This document shows, in pieces, positions 6,297 through 13,772 of a DNA stretch of 14,973 bases. Source of the stretch: CAZGZD01 sp964401915 (lineage in GTDB: Bacteria > Patescibacteriota > Microgenomatia > UBA1406 > GWC2-37-13); contig CAYOAI010000020.1 of assembly GCA_964401915.1 (NCBI GenBank), positions 1 through 14,973 on the forward strand, written 5' to 3'. Under the pieces are notes generated by a model. The model saw only the letters and a list, made by a program, of their open reading frames with translations, had not been told where the DNA came from and made no database searches. The position numbers and the translations under genes are program-made. Positions within the stretch are counted from its first letter, which is position 1. Each line of letters begins with the position of its first letter.

Positions 6297-6821
6297 ATGG
6301 CAAGCCGCTCACTCAACAAAGTTACCCTTATTGGCAATCTCACACGAGACCCAGAGCTCAAATACACGCCATCAGGCGCCGCAGTCTGCAGCTTCGGACT
6401 CGCAACAAACCGCTCATGGGTCACAGCTGAAGGCCAGACAAAAGAAGATACGCAATTTCATAGAATTGTAGCATGGAATAAGTTGGCCGAACTCTGCGGC
6501 AAGATTCTGACTAAGGGTCGAAAAGTATATGTGGAAGGCCGCTTGGTATACCGAAGTTATACCGGCAAAGACGGACTAGAAAAGAATATTACTGAGATCG
6601 TACTTGACGATTTTATTGTATTCTCAGATGGGCGTCGCGCTGATGGGGAAGAATACACACAATCTCCCAAACAAGATGCAGTAGATGTCGAGCCGGCCTA
6701 CGCTGAGAAAAAAGAAGATGAGGCTGTGGCCGAAGATGAGGATGAACCAAAATCTAAAAAACCCAAAAAAGATGAGGATGATAAAAGCGAAGATGTCGAT
6801 CCCGACGATATACCGTTCTAA
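6297..6821 (+). CDS. ssb: single-stranded DNA-binding protein
   Basis: SSB coats single-stranded DNA in replication, recombination and repair. Residues 1-110 form the OB fold, with the hallmark start SLNKVTLIGNLTRDPELKYT, then SFGLATNRSW, FHRIVAWNKLAELC, KGRKVYVEGRL and a closing strand VLDDFIVF. A linker of about 60 acidic and Lys-rich residues follows. The tip is DPDDIPF, the conserved acidic tail that recruits partner proteins. Length (174) and architecture are typical. It starts two bases after rpsF and has no SD (AATAATC before the ATG), which suggests translational coupling. Confidence 0.97.
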   Translation: MASRSLNKVTLIGNLTRDPELKYTPSGAAVCSFGLATNRSWVTAEGQTKEDTQFHRIVAWNKLAELCGKILTKGRKVYVEGRLVYRSYTGKDGLEKNITEIVLDDFIVFSDGRRADGEEYTQSPKQDAVDVEPAYAEKKEDEAVAEDEDEPKSKKPKKDEDDKSEDVDPDDIPF

Positions 6822-6835
6822 TAGCAAAACACGAT

Positions 6836-6891
6836 GCCTGTAGCCTGTATCCCAAGAGTTGAATTCATTTTCACCTCTTGAGTTTTGAGTT
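6836..6891. repeat. tandem heptamers and hairpin between ssb and rpsR
   Basis: GCCTGTA is repeated twice in perfect tandem (6836-6849), and TTGAGTT twice in perfect tandem (6878-6891). Between them CAAGAG (6853-6858) is complementary to CTCTTG (6875-6880), a 6-bp stem with a 16-base loop that contains the palindrome TGAATTCA. The whole 95-base gap between ssb and rpsR is thus made of short repeats. No good terminator is seen. Confidence 0.6.
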
Positions 6892-6916
6892 ACATGTTTT
6901 AGGATATAAGATAAAT

Positions 6917-7126
6917 ATGAACAATTGTTTTTTCTGTAAATTTCGAACAACTCCAAGTTTTAAGGATATGGAGAATCTGGAAAAGTTCATCACATCTCGT
7001 AAAAAGATGATCGGACGGCTCAAATCCGGCACATGCGCCAAGCACCAAAGGATACTCAACAAACAGATCAAATACGCTCGCTACTTGGGCTTACTTCCAT
7101 ACGTCTCCTACCAAGGGATTCGATAA
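6917..7126 (+). CDS. rpsR: 30S ribosomal protein S18
   Basis: S18 binds the 30S platform with S6. I chose the ATG at 6917 (69 residues). An in-frame ATG at 6878 would add 13 residues unlike any S18 and would lie inside the repeat region. Visible family features: C4-x-x-C7 near the N-terminus, FKDMENLEKFITSRKKM, the SGTCAKHQR signature (39-45) and the closing YARYLGLLPYV. C4, C7, C40 and H43 together look like a zinc site. AGGA at 6901-6904, 12 bases upstream, is a possible weak SD. Confidence 0.93.
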   Translation: MNNCFFCKFRTTPSFKDMENLEKFITSRKKMIGRLKSGTCAKHQRILNKQIKYARYLGLLPYVSYQGIR

Positions 7127-7130
7127 AACA

Positions 7131-7159
7131 TCCACATAATTCTCCCAAACTGCTACAAT
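7131..7159 (+). promoter_or_regulatory. promoter with extended -10, leaderless
   Basis: TGCTACAAT (7151-7159) is an extended -10, identical to that of cysS, six bases before the ATG at 7166. TCCACA (7131-7136), 17 bp upstream of TACAAT, matches the -35 consensus at four of six positions. It starts the transcription unit of the 239-residue protein and probably of the two protease genes. Confidence 0.6.
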
Positions 7160-7165
7160 GAATAT

Positions 7166-7885
7166 ATGGAGATAAACATTGTAGTCTCATACGCGGGTGA
7201 GCTCATGGTAAAGGCAGGAGATGTAGTCGACTTCAACACAACTCTTGTTCGACGCAAAGTGCAAGAGCCTGTCAAACTACCAGTTGCTACTTCTTTGGCA
7301 ATTGAACCCGGTAAAATTTTTTTGCACCTTACACGGGTCGTTGGTGATCGAATTGGTAAAGGAGATGTCATAGCGAGTCGCAAGGGTCTTTTTTCCACCA
7401 AATCTTATAGATCAGAGTTTACGGGCATAATCCGCGAGATCGATCACACAGATGGCACAATAGTCATAGATGTCGATTCAGCTCGTGATGAAAATATTCG
7501 TTGCTACTTTAAAGGTGAAATTACTAGTGTGAAAAAAAACGTCGTCACACTTAAGGTCAAAAATTCCAAGGACTTTCCTCTCAAATTTGCCGAAGAAGAT
7601 TTTGGCGGACAGATGCTTAATGTCAAAAGTGAGGCGGGGGCCGCAGATCTAAATGAGGATCAAGTCAAAAATAAAGTCGTCGTCATAGAGCGCCTTACAG
7701 AATACGAACAGCGAAAGATTGAAGCGCTGGGTGCGGCTGGATTTGTATCCCTACATATGCTGTCGGACACCATCGCACCCACAGCAACGACCAAAACAAT
7801 TGCCGATTGGAAAGATATTGCAAAAAGCGATCTACCCTATTGCATAATCGACAAAAAAACCTCTACAATATATCTTTACGAATAG
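7166..7885 (+). CDS. unassigned beta-rich protein
   Basis: I do not recognise this 239-residue protein. It has no signal peptide or membrane helix. Residues 1-160 alternate short beta strands and glycine turns: GELMVKAGDVVDFNTTLVRR, then LHLTRVVGDRIGKGDVIAS, FTGIIREIDHTDGTIVIDV and KGEITSVKKNVVTLKV. The repeated V-x-x-G-D-x-V/I/GD-V-I-A-S turns resemble barrel-sandwich (biotinyl/lipoyl-like) folds, without the lipoylation Lys context. Residues 165-239 are mixed and end in KKTSTIYLYE. It lies 10 bases before ctpA and has its own leaderless promoter, so it may work with the envelope proteases or be a cytoplasmic partner. Function unknown. Confidence 0.8.
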   Translation: MEINIVVSYAGELMVKAGDVVDFNTTLVRRKVQEPVKLPVATSLAIEPGKIFLHLTRVVGDRIGKGDVIASRKGLFSTKSYRSEFTGIIREIDHTDGTIVIDVDSARDENIRCYFKGEITSVKKNVVTLKVKNSKDFPLKFAEEDFGGQMLNVKSEAGAADLNEDQVKNKVVVIERLTEYEQRKIEALGAAGFVSLHMLSDTIAPTATTKTIADWKDIAKSDLPYCIIDKKTSTIYLYE

Positions 7886-7895
7886 CGCTTAAATC

Positions 7896-9158
7896 ATGCT
7901 CAGCCAAAAATCAACGAATATACTTCTATGGATTTCGCTTGCTATTTTCTTATTTGGCTCAGGTTTTAAAATTGGCGAATACAGTGCCCGCCGCGCGGGT
8001 AATGCCGGTCAAAGTTATTCAATCTTCAACTCAGGCAATGCTCAAAGTAAAGCAAATGCGAAGAATATAGATTTCAATCTTTTCTTCGACGCGTGGGATA
8101 AGCTTGAACAAAAATATGTCGACAAATCGAAGCTTGACTCACAAAAAATGTTCTATGGCGCAATCCGTGGAATGGTAGCTGCTGTCGATGACCCATATAC
8201 CTTTTTTCTCACACCAGATGAGAATAAGCAGTCTAAAGATGACCTGAGTGGCAAATTCGAGGGAATTGGAGCCCAACTTGGTCTAAAAGATACACGCGTC
8301 ATAGTAATAGCGCCTCTTAAGGACTCCCCAGCTGCACATGCGGGATTGCGAGCCGGAGATATTGTACTTAAAGTAAATGGTGAATCAACAAAAGGCTGGA
8401 CACTAATTCAAGCAGTAGGTAAGATCCGCGGCCCAAAAGGAACAAAGGTCAAGTTAACAGTCATTCGAGAAAATAAGGAAAAAGACATTGAGATCACGCG
8501 GGATGAGATTAAGGTTGAGTCAGTAGAAGAGCGAATTGAAAAGTCTGCTGCCTGTAAAAGTAGTTGTAAAAATGTCGGATATATCAAAGTCAATCAGTTT
8601 GGTGAAACCACAAATACTGAGTGGGATAGTAGTGTCGATAAGGTAGCTGGTAGTTGGAGTCGGCAAGAAATTTCGGGGCTGGTCCTTGACCTTCGAGATA
8701 ATCCTGGTGGATTTCTCGAGAGCTCTGTATATCTTGCCTCTGAGTTTGTACCACAAGGCAATATTATTGTGAAACAGGAATCAACCGTGACCCCAAGCCA
8801 TGAATATCGAGTCGAGCGAGCAGGAAAGCTCTTGAATATCCCTATTGTGGTACTTATCAATCAAGGATCTGCATCCGCGTCCGAAATCTTAAGCGGCGCT
8901 CTTCGTGACTACGGAAGGGCAACTTTGGTTGGCGAGAAATCGTTTGGCAAGGGATCAGTACAAGAAGCGCTTGATCTATCAGGTGGAGCTGGTATGCATG
9001 TCACAGTCGCAAAGTGGATTTTGCCCAAGGGTGACTGGATCAATGGAAAGGGAATTCAGCCAAAGATCACTATCAAAAATGAGATTCCCAATGGCAATAG
9101 CCTCACTCGCGAAGAAGATGCCCAGCTTGAAAAGGCGATCGAAATTCTTGTAAAATAA
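7896..9158 (+). CDS. ctpA: S41-family C-terminal processing peptidase (CtpA-like)
   Basis: A membrane-anchored serine protease of 420 residues. Residues 8-27 form an N-terminal hydrophobic anchor (ILLWISLAIFLFGSG) placing the rest outside the membrane. A PDZ domain covers about 118-200 (FEGIGAQLGL, SPAAHAGLRAGDIVLKVNGE) and would bind substrate C-termini. The catalytic core follows: LDLRDNPGG (264-272), G-S-A-S-A-S-E at 324-330 with the probable nucleophile S327, and F-G-K-G with the general base K352. Both members of the Ser/Lys dyad are present. Two cysteines (C220, C224), three residues apart, lie just before the core and could form a disulfide. It sits directly upstream of the htrA-like gene with four bases between. 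Confidence 0.94.
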   Translation: MLSQKSTNILLWISLAIFLFGSGFKIGEYSARRAGNAGQSYSIFNSGNAQSKANAKNIDFNLFFDAWDKLEQKYVDKSKLDSQKMFYGAIRGMVAAVDDPYTFFLTPDENKQSKDDLSGKFEGIGAQLGLKDTRVIVIAPLKDSPAAHAGLRAGDIVLKVNGESTKGWTLIQAVGKIRGPKGTKVKLTVIRENKEKDIEITRDEIKVESVEERIEKSAACKSSCKNVGYIKVNQFGETTNTEWDSSVDKVAGSWSRQEISGLVLDLRDNPGGFLESSVYLASEFVPQGNIIVKQESTVTPSHEYRVERAGKLLNIPIVVLINQGSASASEILSGALRDYGRATLVGEKSFGKGSVQEALDLSGGAGMHVTVAKWILPKGDWINGKGIQPKITIKNEIPNGNSLTREEDAQLEKAIEILVK

Positions 9159-9162
9159 AAAA

Positions 9163-10329
9163 ATGAAAAGGGTTCTTCTTATTGTAGCCGGTATCATCAT
9201 TGTCATCGCGATCGGACAGAGTCTCCACGTCTTACCACAGATCAAACTCGAAAATTACCTAAAGCTCCCAACCCCTTCACAAAAATTATTTACACCCAGT
9301 GACCAGAAAGAACTTGTGGTATATCAGGAGTCGATCGTCACACGAGTTGTGGAGTCAGCAATACCCTCTGTGGTCACGGTCGGTATAGATAAGACAATTC
9401 AGTCAGCAGACACTCTGCAGCTTAATCCCACCAATCCATTTGCCCCCATTGAGCGAGTTCCAGGTACTACGCAGAAAGTGGAGCAGAATATCGGATCAGG
9501 ATTCATCATCTCAGCAACTGGCCTTGTAATAACCAACAAACATGTGGTCGGAGACACGAGCGTAAGTTATTCTGTGCTTACCAATGACAAAAAAAAGTAT
9601 AAAGTGAGTAAGATCTATCGCGATCCGCTCAACGATCTTGCCATTCTCAAAATCGATGCCGAAGGCCTGAGACCACTTGCTCTTGGCAACTCGTCTGTCC
9701 TCAAACTTGGCCAGATGGCAATTGCAATCGGCACGCCACTTGGGGATTTTACCAATACAGTCACTGTCGGGATAGTCTCGGGATTGGGACGGGGAATATC
9801 GGCAGGATCTCCGCTTGCCGGACATGTAGAAAAGCTCGACAACGTAATCCAGACAGACGCGGCAATCAACCCTGGCAACTCAGGTGGCCCACTCCTCAAC
9901 TCAGCTGGACAAGTAATTGGAATAAACACAGCAATCGCATCTGGTGGACAAAATATCGGATTTGCGATCCCAGTAAGCGTAATATCTGAGCTTATAAACG
10001 ACTTCAACAAGCGAGGTGGAAGTTTTGACAGACCATATATAGGCCTTAGATACCAGATGATAGACCGCAAGACTGCACTTGCCAACAAGGTAGCTGAAGG
10101 TGCATATATCCTCGAAGTCATCAAGGGGTCACCGGCTGAGAAAGCTGGTATCCAAAATGAAGATATCATCACAGAGCTTGATGGTCAGAAAGTAAAGGGT
10201 GATGATGATCAGGCACTTGTCCGCCTTATTCTGAGCAAAAAAATAGGTGACGCTGTAGACCTTAAGCTCTGGCGAAACGGAGAATTTAAGAATACTCAAC
10301 TCAAGCTTGTAGCTTCATCGCAACAATAA
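9163..10329 (+). CDS. htrA: HtrA/DegP-like serine protease (S1C) with PDZ domain
   Basis: A trypsin-like quality-control protease of 388 residues. An N-terminal hydrophobic anchor (residues 4-18) is followed by a linker and the protease domain. The triad is complete: H127 (TNKHVV), D158 (NDLAIL) and S240 (NPGNSGGPL). A single C-terminal PDZ domain covers about 295-385 (YIGLRYQMI, GSPAEKAGIQNEDIITELDGQ). One PDZ domain and an N-terminal anchor match DegS or Gram-positive HtrA more than two-PDZ DegP. It follows ctpA after four bases (AAAA) without SD, so the two proteases are probably co-transcribed and act on the same outer face of the membrane. Confidence 0.96.
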   Translation: MKRVLLIVAGIIIVIAIGQSLHVLPQIKLENYLKLPTPSQKLFTPSDQKELVVYQESIVTRVVESAIPSVVTVGIDKTIQSADTLQLNPTNPFAPIERVPGTTQKVEQNIGSGFIISATGLVITNKHVVGDTSVSYSVLTNDKKKYKVSKIYRDPLNDLAILKIDAEGLRPLALGNSSVLKLGQMAIAIGTPLGDFTNTVTVGIVSGLGRGISAGSPLAGHVEKLDNVIQTDAAINPGNSGGPLLNSAGQVIGINTAIASGGQNIGFAIPVSVISELINDFNKRGGSFDRPYIGLRYQMIDRKTALANKVAEGAYILEVIKGSPAEKAGIQNEDIITELDGQKVKGDDDQALVRLILSKKIGDAVDLKLWRNGEFKNTQLKLVASSQQ

Positions 10330-10331
10330 TC

Positions 10332-10357
10332 TGCAAAGAATTTTACCATTCCTTGCA
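10332..10357. promoter_or_regulatory. inverted repeat overlapping the -35 of the methyltransferase-like gene
   Basis: TGCAAAGAA (10332-10340) pairs with TTCCTTGCA (10349-10357) at eight of nine positions around an eight-base loop. The right arm covers most of the -35 box TTGCAA. It could be an operator for the gene at 10389 or a weak terminator for htrA; no T-run follows. Confidence 0.35.
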
Positions 10358-10381
10358 AATTAACCTATAGTAGAGTATACT
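10353..10381 (+). promoter_or_regulatory. leaderless promoter, TTGCAA-17-TATACT
   Basis: TTGCAA (10353-10358), exactly 17 bp, then TATACT (10376-10381). Seven bases later stands the ATG at 10389, so the transcript should begin at or one base before the start codon. Confidence 0.65.
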
Positions 10382-10388
10382 GCCAATC

Positions 10389-11180
10389 ATGCCTGAGCGC
10401 TTTGGCTATTCTCCTGATCAAACATTTCCGGCAACCCATCTTCCTGGGCATTATGGTCTAGTTGTCCAATTAGCCGCTCTAAGGCCAGATCATCCTGATA
10501 GATTAGCCACTTTGGCCCTAGGAAGTGGACTTGCACAGGACCAAATTGCGAGAGCTTTAGCGCCATTTTCACAACTTGTATCTCTGGAGGATTGGGATGG
10601 CGATCCTGAAACTGATGCGCTAATTATGGCCAATGGATCTGTTTATTCAAATGCTAATTTGATCACCTATCAAGACAACCTTGGAGTGGATCTTGAAGAG
10701 TTGCGCCAAGGACGTGTTCGTGTTGTGGATCACGGATCTGGAAGAGGTCTATTTGCCAGAGAGGCTCGGAATCGTGGTGTTGACGTATTCTCTATCAACC
10801 CCAAGCTACATGATGAAGATCGTAGAAAAGATTTTTACTGTGCACTTGGGTTAGCTGATATAGATCCTGAAGATGTGCCTACTTTACACTCCACCAGCTT
10901 ATCTCACTCGCTTGATCTCGATGATGAGACAGCGACAATTGTAGTGTCCCATTATGGTCTTTCATATTTCACGCCTAAGATTCCACTTGAATACGGTGTA
11001 GCATCCTACACAGAAGTATTTCGCATACTGCAAAAAGGGGGAAAGGCGTATATAGGTCCTTATTCTGACCAGGACAAACTTGAATATGCCCTAATTTTTT
11101 TAACCATGGGAGGGCTAATCGAATTCGCGGAGGTAGAATTTTTTGGTAATAGCTCCCGAATAAGAATAAGTAAGCCGTAG
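10389..11180 (+). CDS. SAM-dependent methyltransferase-like protein
   Basis: This 263-residue protein carries the marks of a class I (Rossmann) methyltransferase in its second half: a motif I-like VVDHGSGRGLFAREARNRG (112-130), VDVFSINP at 131-138 as the next strand with Asn/Asp-type end, TIVVSHYGLSYF (183-194) at the motif IV place, and EVFRILQKGGKAYIG (209-223), the usual post-motif IV strand. Motif I has D-H-G-S-G-R-G rather than the more common D-x-G-x-G-x-G. The first 100 residues are unusual, with another glycine motif LALGSGLAQ (42-50) followed by LVSLEDWD. The substrate is unknown. Leucine codon TTA is more frequent than in the flanking genes. Confidence 0.72.
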   Translation: MPERFGYSPDQTFPATHLPGHYGLVVQLAALRPDHPDRLATLALGSGLAQDQIARALAPFSQLVSLEDWDGDPETDALIMANGSVYSNANLITYQDNLGVDLEELRQGRVRVVDHGSGRGLFAREARNRGVDVFSINPKLHDEDRRKDFYCALGLADIDPEDVPTLHSTSLSHSLDLDDETATIVVSHYGLSYFTPKIPLEYGVASYTEVFRILQKGGKAYIGPYSDQDKLEYALIFLTMGGLIEFAEVEFFGNSSRIRISKP

Positions 11181-11245
11181 CTTATACTCATCACGATCTT
11201 CCCGTCTGTTAAATTCCATCTAAAATACCAAATAGTTTAATCTTA

Positions 11246-11274
11246 TTGAAAACAGCCTATAATAGGAGTATAAT
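11246..11274 (+). promoter_or_regulatory. promoter, TTGAAA-17-TATAAT
   Basis: TTGAAA (11246-11251), exactly 17 bp, then TATAAT (11269-11274). A second TATAAT lies at 11258-11263 but lacks a good -35. Transcription should start near 11281, about 25 bases before the GTG at 11306. Confidence 0.65.
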
Positions 11275-11305
11275 TCAAAAATTATCCGTTTCTAAGAAAT
11301 AAATC

Positions 11306-11851
11306 GTGGGAGTAGAACAAACATTTGGAATGCGAATGAATGGCTTCCAGATTAAAATACCTGAACACATCAGATCTGTCACCCGCACGCTACTATTACC
11401 CCCCAATTTACCAATCTCATCTGGTCAAATGAAACGTGCAATTGAAGCGATCGGTAAAATTTCCAATACCCCAGTATTTCCTTTGGACGTTCAAGAAGAG
11501 CTTAGTGCTCCTTGGGAGGATGGCGAATCTATTGATGATGGGCGCTTTGCTCCGAATTTGAATAGATTAGGTCTATCAGAATTACCGAAAGACACAGATG
11601 ATCATACGTCATCACACCGGCCACGGATTTTAATTAAATCTCTTGTGCCTTTTTCGACTAGAATAAAACCGCCTCGTGAAATTTATGTAGGGTCCTTAGC
11701 AAAGATGGAAAATATTGATAATCATCTTGTACGAGTACCCGCAGTTCTTATTGGAAGTTTCTCTAGCGATATGCATTCTTTTTTCCCTAATGAATATCCC
11801 GAAAGGTTCCAGACTGAATTTGATCGTAGAACTGATTTTATAGTTGTTTAA
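11306..11851 (+). CDS. unrecognised 181-residue protein
   Basis: I do not recognise this protein. The longest reading starts at a GTG (11306); ATGs at 11330 and 11336 would shorten it by 8 or 10 residues, and no SD decides between them. It has no signal peptide or membrane helix. Residues about 40-50 (SGQMKRAIEAI) may be a helix. Residues 60-100 are acidic and Asp/Glu rich, and from about 105 on strands dominate (RPRILIKSLV, REIYVGSLA, VRVPAVLIGSF). It ends in DRRTDFIVV. It has its own promoter. By eye about 6 of 15 leucines use TTA, against about 2 in 20 in the first part of htrA. Confidence 0.65.
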   Translation: MGVEQTFGMRMNGFQIKIPEHIRSVTRTLLLPPNLPISSGQMKRAIEAIGKISNTPVFPLDVQEELSAPWEDGESIDDGRFAPNLNRLGLSELPKDTDDHTSSHRPRILIKSLVPFSTRIKPPREIYVGSLAKMENIDNHLVRVPAVLIGSFSSDMHSFFPNEYPERFQTEFDRRTDFIVV

Positions 11852-11897
11852 ATCTGAATCTAAACCCAGCAAGTAGTTTTTTCACCAGATCGAATCC

Positions 11898-11926
11898 TTG
11901 ATTTTATTTCAAGCTTTTGCTATAAT
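11898..11926 (+). promoter_or_regulatory. leaderless promoter, TTGATT-17-TATAAT
   Basis: TTGATT (11898-11903), exactly 17 bp, then a perfect TATAAT (11921-11926). The expected start near 11933 falls just before the ATG at 11937. Because the promoter occupies 11898-11926, start codons proposed inside it (TTG at 11898, ATG at 11925) are unlikely. Confidence 0.75.
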
Positions 11927-11936
11927 GCGTTTTCTT

Positions 11937-12440
11937 ATGACGATGACAGAAACTTCAACATCGGAAATTAGTCAAAAAGATCGATTAGTTATATTCCTTA
12001 AAGACGCTGGTACACCACTCGGTTTAGAAATTGATGCAGAGCTTGCGGCTAGAAATATAGAGGGAGTCTTAGCCACATTACAAAGTGATTTAGGATCTTT
12101 AAATCCTGATGAGAGAGATAGCTTTGACTTAAGAAACAGCGGCTTAGCATCTTTAAACGATTTAGCTAGTGAAGGTACTCAATTTGATCATGGAGTTATT
12201 CTTTGGAATCCAAGGGGACATGTAAATGGAGCTGGAAGACCAGATAATCATACCCTATCTCTTGTAAGACTTAATAAACCAGTTACGCCACATAGTCGCT
12301 ATACCCCAATATCTGAAGTCACATTTGCTCGTGTACCCTTTGCCTCAACAGATATCAACTTCCGCGCGGAATTAAAAAGGGCGCCTGGAACCATTGCAAA
12401 CGCTACAGGAGTCATTATTGCCTCTACTGTTAATCTTTAA
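11937..12440 (+). CDS. unrecognised 167-residue protein
   Basis: I do not recognise this protein. The open frame reaches back to 11898, but that part is the promoter; I therefore start at the ATG at 11937 (or 11943, two codons later). It has no signal peptide or membrane helix. The first half is helical and acidic (KDRLVIFLKDAG, EIDAELAARNIEGVLATLQSDL). The second half is strand-rich (FDHGVILWNPRGHVNG, HTLSLVRLNKPV, EVTFARVPFAS) and ends in GVIIASTVNL. The shape (helical front, strand-rich back, a K/L-x-P-x-S-R turn) loosely resembles the preceding gene, so the two may be distant relatives. TTA is used for about 11 of 19 leucines, which stands out from the housekeeping neighbours. Confidence 0.7.
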   Translation: MTMTETSTSEISQKDRLVIFLKDAGTPLGLEIDAELAARNIEGVLATLQSDLGSLNPDERDSFDLRNSGLASLNDLASEGTQFDHGVILWNPRGHVNGAGRPDNHTLSLVRLNKPVTPHSRYTPISEVTFARVPFASTDINFRAELKRAPGTIANATGVIIASTVNL

Positions 12441-12475
12441 TCTTCTTACACAAAGTGCTTAAAGCAAAAATAGTC

Positions 12476-12481
12476 TATAAT
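12476..12481 (+). promoter_or_regulatory. -10 box of hisS, leaderless
   Basis: A perfect TATAAT lies seven bases before the hisS ATG. No convincing -35 is seen 16-18 bp upstream. The spacing matches the other leaderless promoters in the window. Confidence 0.55.
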
Positions 12482-12488
12482 ATATCCT

Positions 12489-13757
12489 ATGGCAAAGCCA
12501 AGTTTGAATCCAATTCGGGGTTTTCGCGACTTATATCCAGACGAGAAAGCTACTCAAGAGTATCTTTTCGCAAAAATTCGCAACATAGCCGATAATTACG
12601 GTTTTGTCTCTTATGATGGCCCGATTCTTGAGCCCATCGATATCTATCTTGAAAAGACGTCAGAGGAGCTTATCAAGCGGCAGACATACCAGGTGATCGA
12701 CAAGAATGGAGACGTACTCGTCATGCGACCTGAGATCACCCCATCCATGGCCCGCATGGTAGCTGCTCGAGCGCGCGAGCTCACATTCCCACTCCGACTT
12801 TTCAACAATGGCCAAAGATTCCGCTATGAGGCTCCACAAAAGGGGAGAGGGCGCGAGTTCTACCAGCAGGATTTTGATATATTGGGGCCAGCCGATGTAG
12901 TTGCCGACGCAGAAATTCTGGCCGTAGCCATCTCAGTCATGACAGAACTTGGCGCCACATCTGACGATTTTGTCGTGTATCTCAACTCAAGATCCGAGAT
13001 GGAAAAAAATCTTGCCCAGCTTGGATTTACTACTGCTCAATACCCTAAGCTTCTTGATGCTATCGACCGACAGGAAAAAATTGATAGTTCTGAATTCAAA
13101 AAACTTCTAACAAATATCGAGCCAGATGAACAAAAAATAGAAAAATTGACGGAGCTATTAAAAAACCAGAGTGAAGAAAAATCAGAGTATTTTACTCCAC
13201 TTTTCTCGCTTCTTAAAAGTCTTAAAATTGACCAATATTTTCAAATTAATTACAACATTACCCGCGGACTTGACTACTATACAGGACTTGTGTTTGAGGT
13301 CAAGATGCAGGGCGGGGCACTCACACGCTCTCTTTTTGGCGGCGGGCGCTATGATAATCTCGTGGCGAGTTATGACTCCAAATATCAGATTCCAGGTGTT
13401 GGATTTGCTACATCCGACGTGGTACTCCTTGAATTCCTGAAAGAAAAAAATCTGCTTCCACAAATCAATCCTCGGCAAACTAAAATACTCGTCACTATTT
13501 TCAATAATGATTTAGCCTGTGAATCTGCGTCATGCGCACAAATGCTTCGAGCGGCAAATATCGCAACTGAACTCTATCCAGATGCTACAAAACCCCTTGA
13601 TAAACAACTCAAATACGCTGACAAGGTTCAAATACCATATGCAGCAATAGTCGGACCTGAAGAAAAAGAAAAGGGTATTGTGAATCTTAAAAATCTCAAG
13701 ACAGGTGAGCAGGAAAAATTGGCACTTGTTGATCTAATAAAAAAACTCACTTCATAA
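12489..13757 (+). CDS. hisS: histidyl-tRNA synthetase
   Basis: A class II aminoacyl-tRNA synthetase that charges tRNA-His, 422 residues, normal length. The N-terminus NPIRGFRDLYPDE is typical. PEITPSMARM (81-90) and the motif 2 loop FRYEAPQKGRGREFYQQDFDI (111-131) build the ATP site. The histidine-specific R-G-L-D-Y-Y-T-G is at 259-266, and FGGGRYDNL follows. The C-terminal third (from about QTKILVTIF) is the anticodon-binding domain. Codon use returns to the CTT/CTC style of the housekeeping genes. prfA follows after 15 bases in the same frame. Confidence 0.97.
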   Translation: MAKPSLNPIRGFRDLYPDEKATQEYLFAKIRNIADNYGFVSYDGPILEPIDIYLEKTSEELIKRQTYQVIDKNGDVLVMRPEITPSMARMVAARARELTFPLRLFNNGQRFRYEAPQKGRGREFYQQDFDILGPADVVADAEILAVAISVMTELGATSDDFVVYLNSRSEMEKNLAQLGFTTAQYPKLLDAIDRQEKIDSSEFKKLLTNIEPDEQKIEKLTELLKNQSEEKSEYFTPLFSLLKSLKIDQYFQINYNITRGLDYYTGLVFEVKMQGGALTRSLFGGGRYDNLVASYDSKYQIPGVGFATSDVVLLEFLKEKNLLPQINPRQTKILVTIFNNDLACESASCAQMLRAANIATELYPDATKPLDKQLKYADKVQIPYAAIVGPEEKEKGIVNLKNLKTGEQEKLALVDLIKKLTS

Positions 13758-13772
13758 ATTTAAAACAATTGT

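Noticed and set aside
6878..6916. Upstream start for rpsR adding 13 residues
   Set aside because: The extra residues do not fit S18 and lie in the repeat region; ATG at 6917 gives the normal N-terminus.
11898..11936. Upstream starts (TTG at 11898, ATG at 11925) for the 167-residue protein
   Set aside because: These bases form a TTGATT-17-TATAAT promoter, so they are upstream of or at the transcription start.
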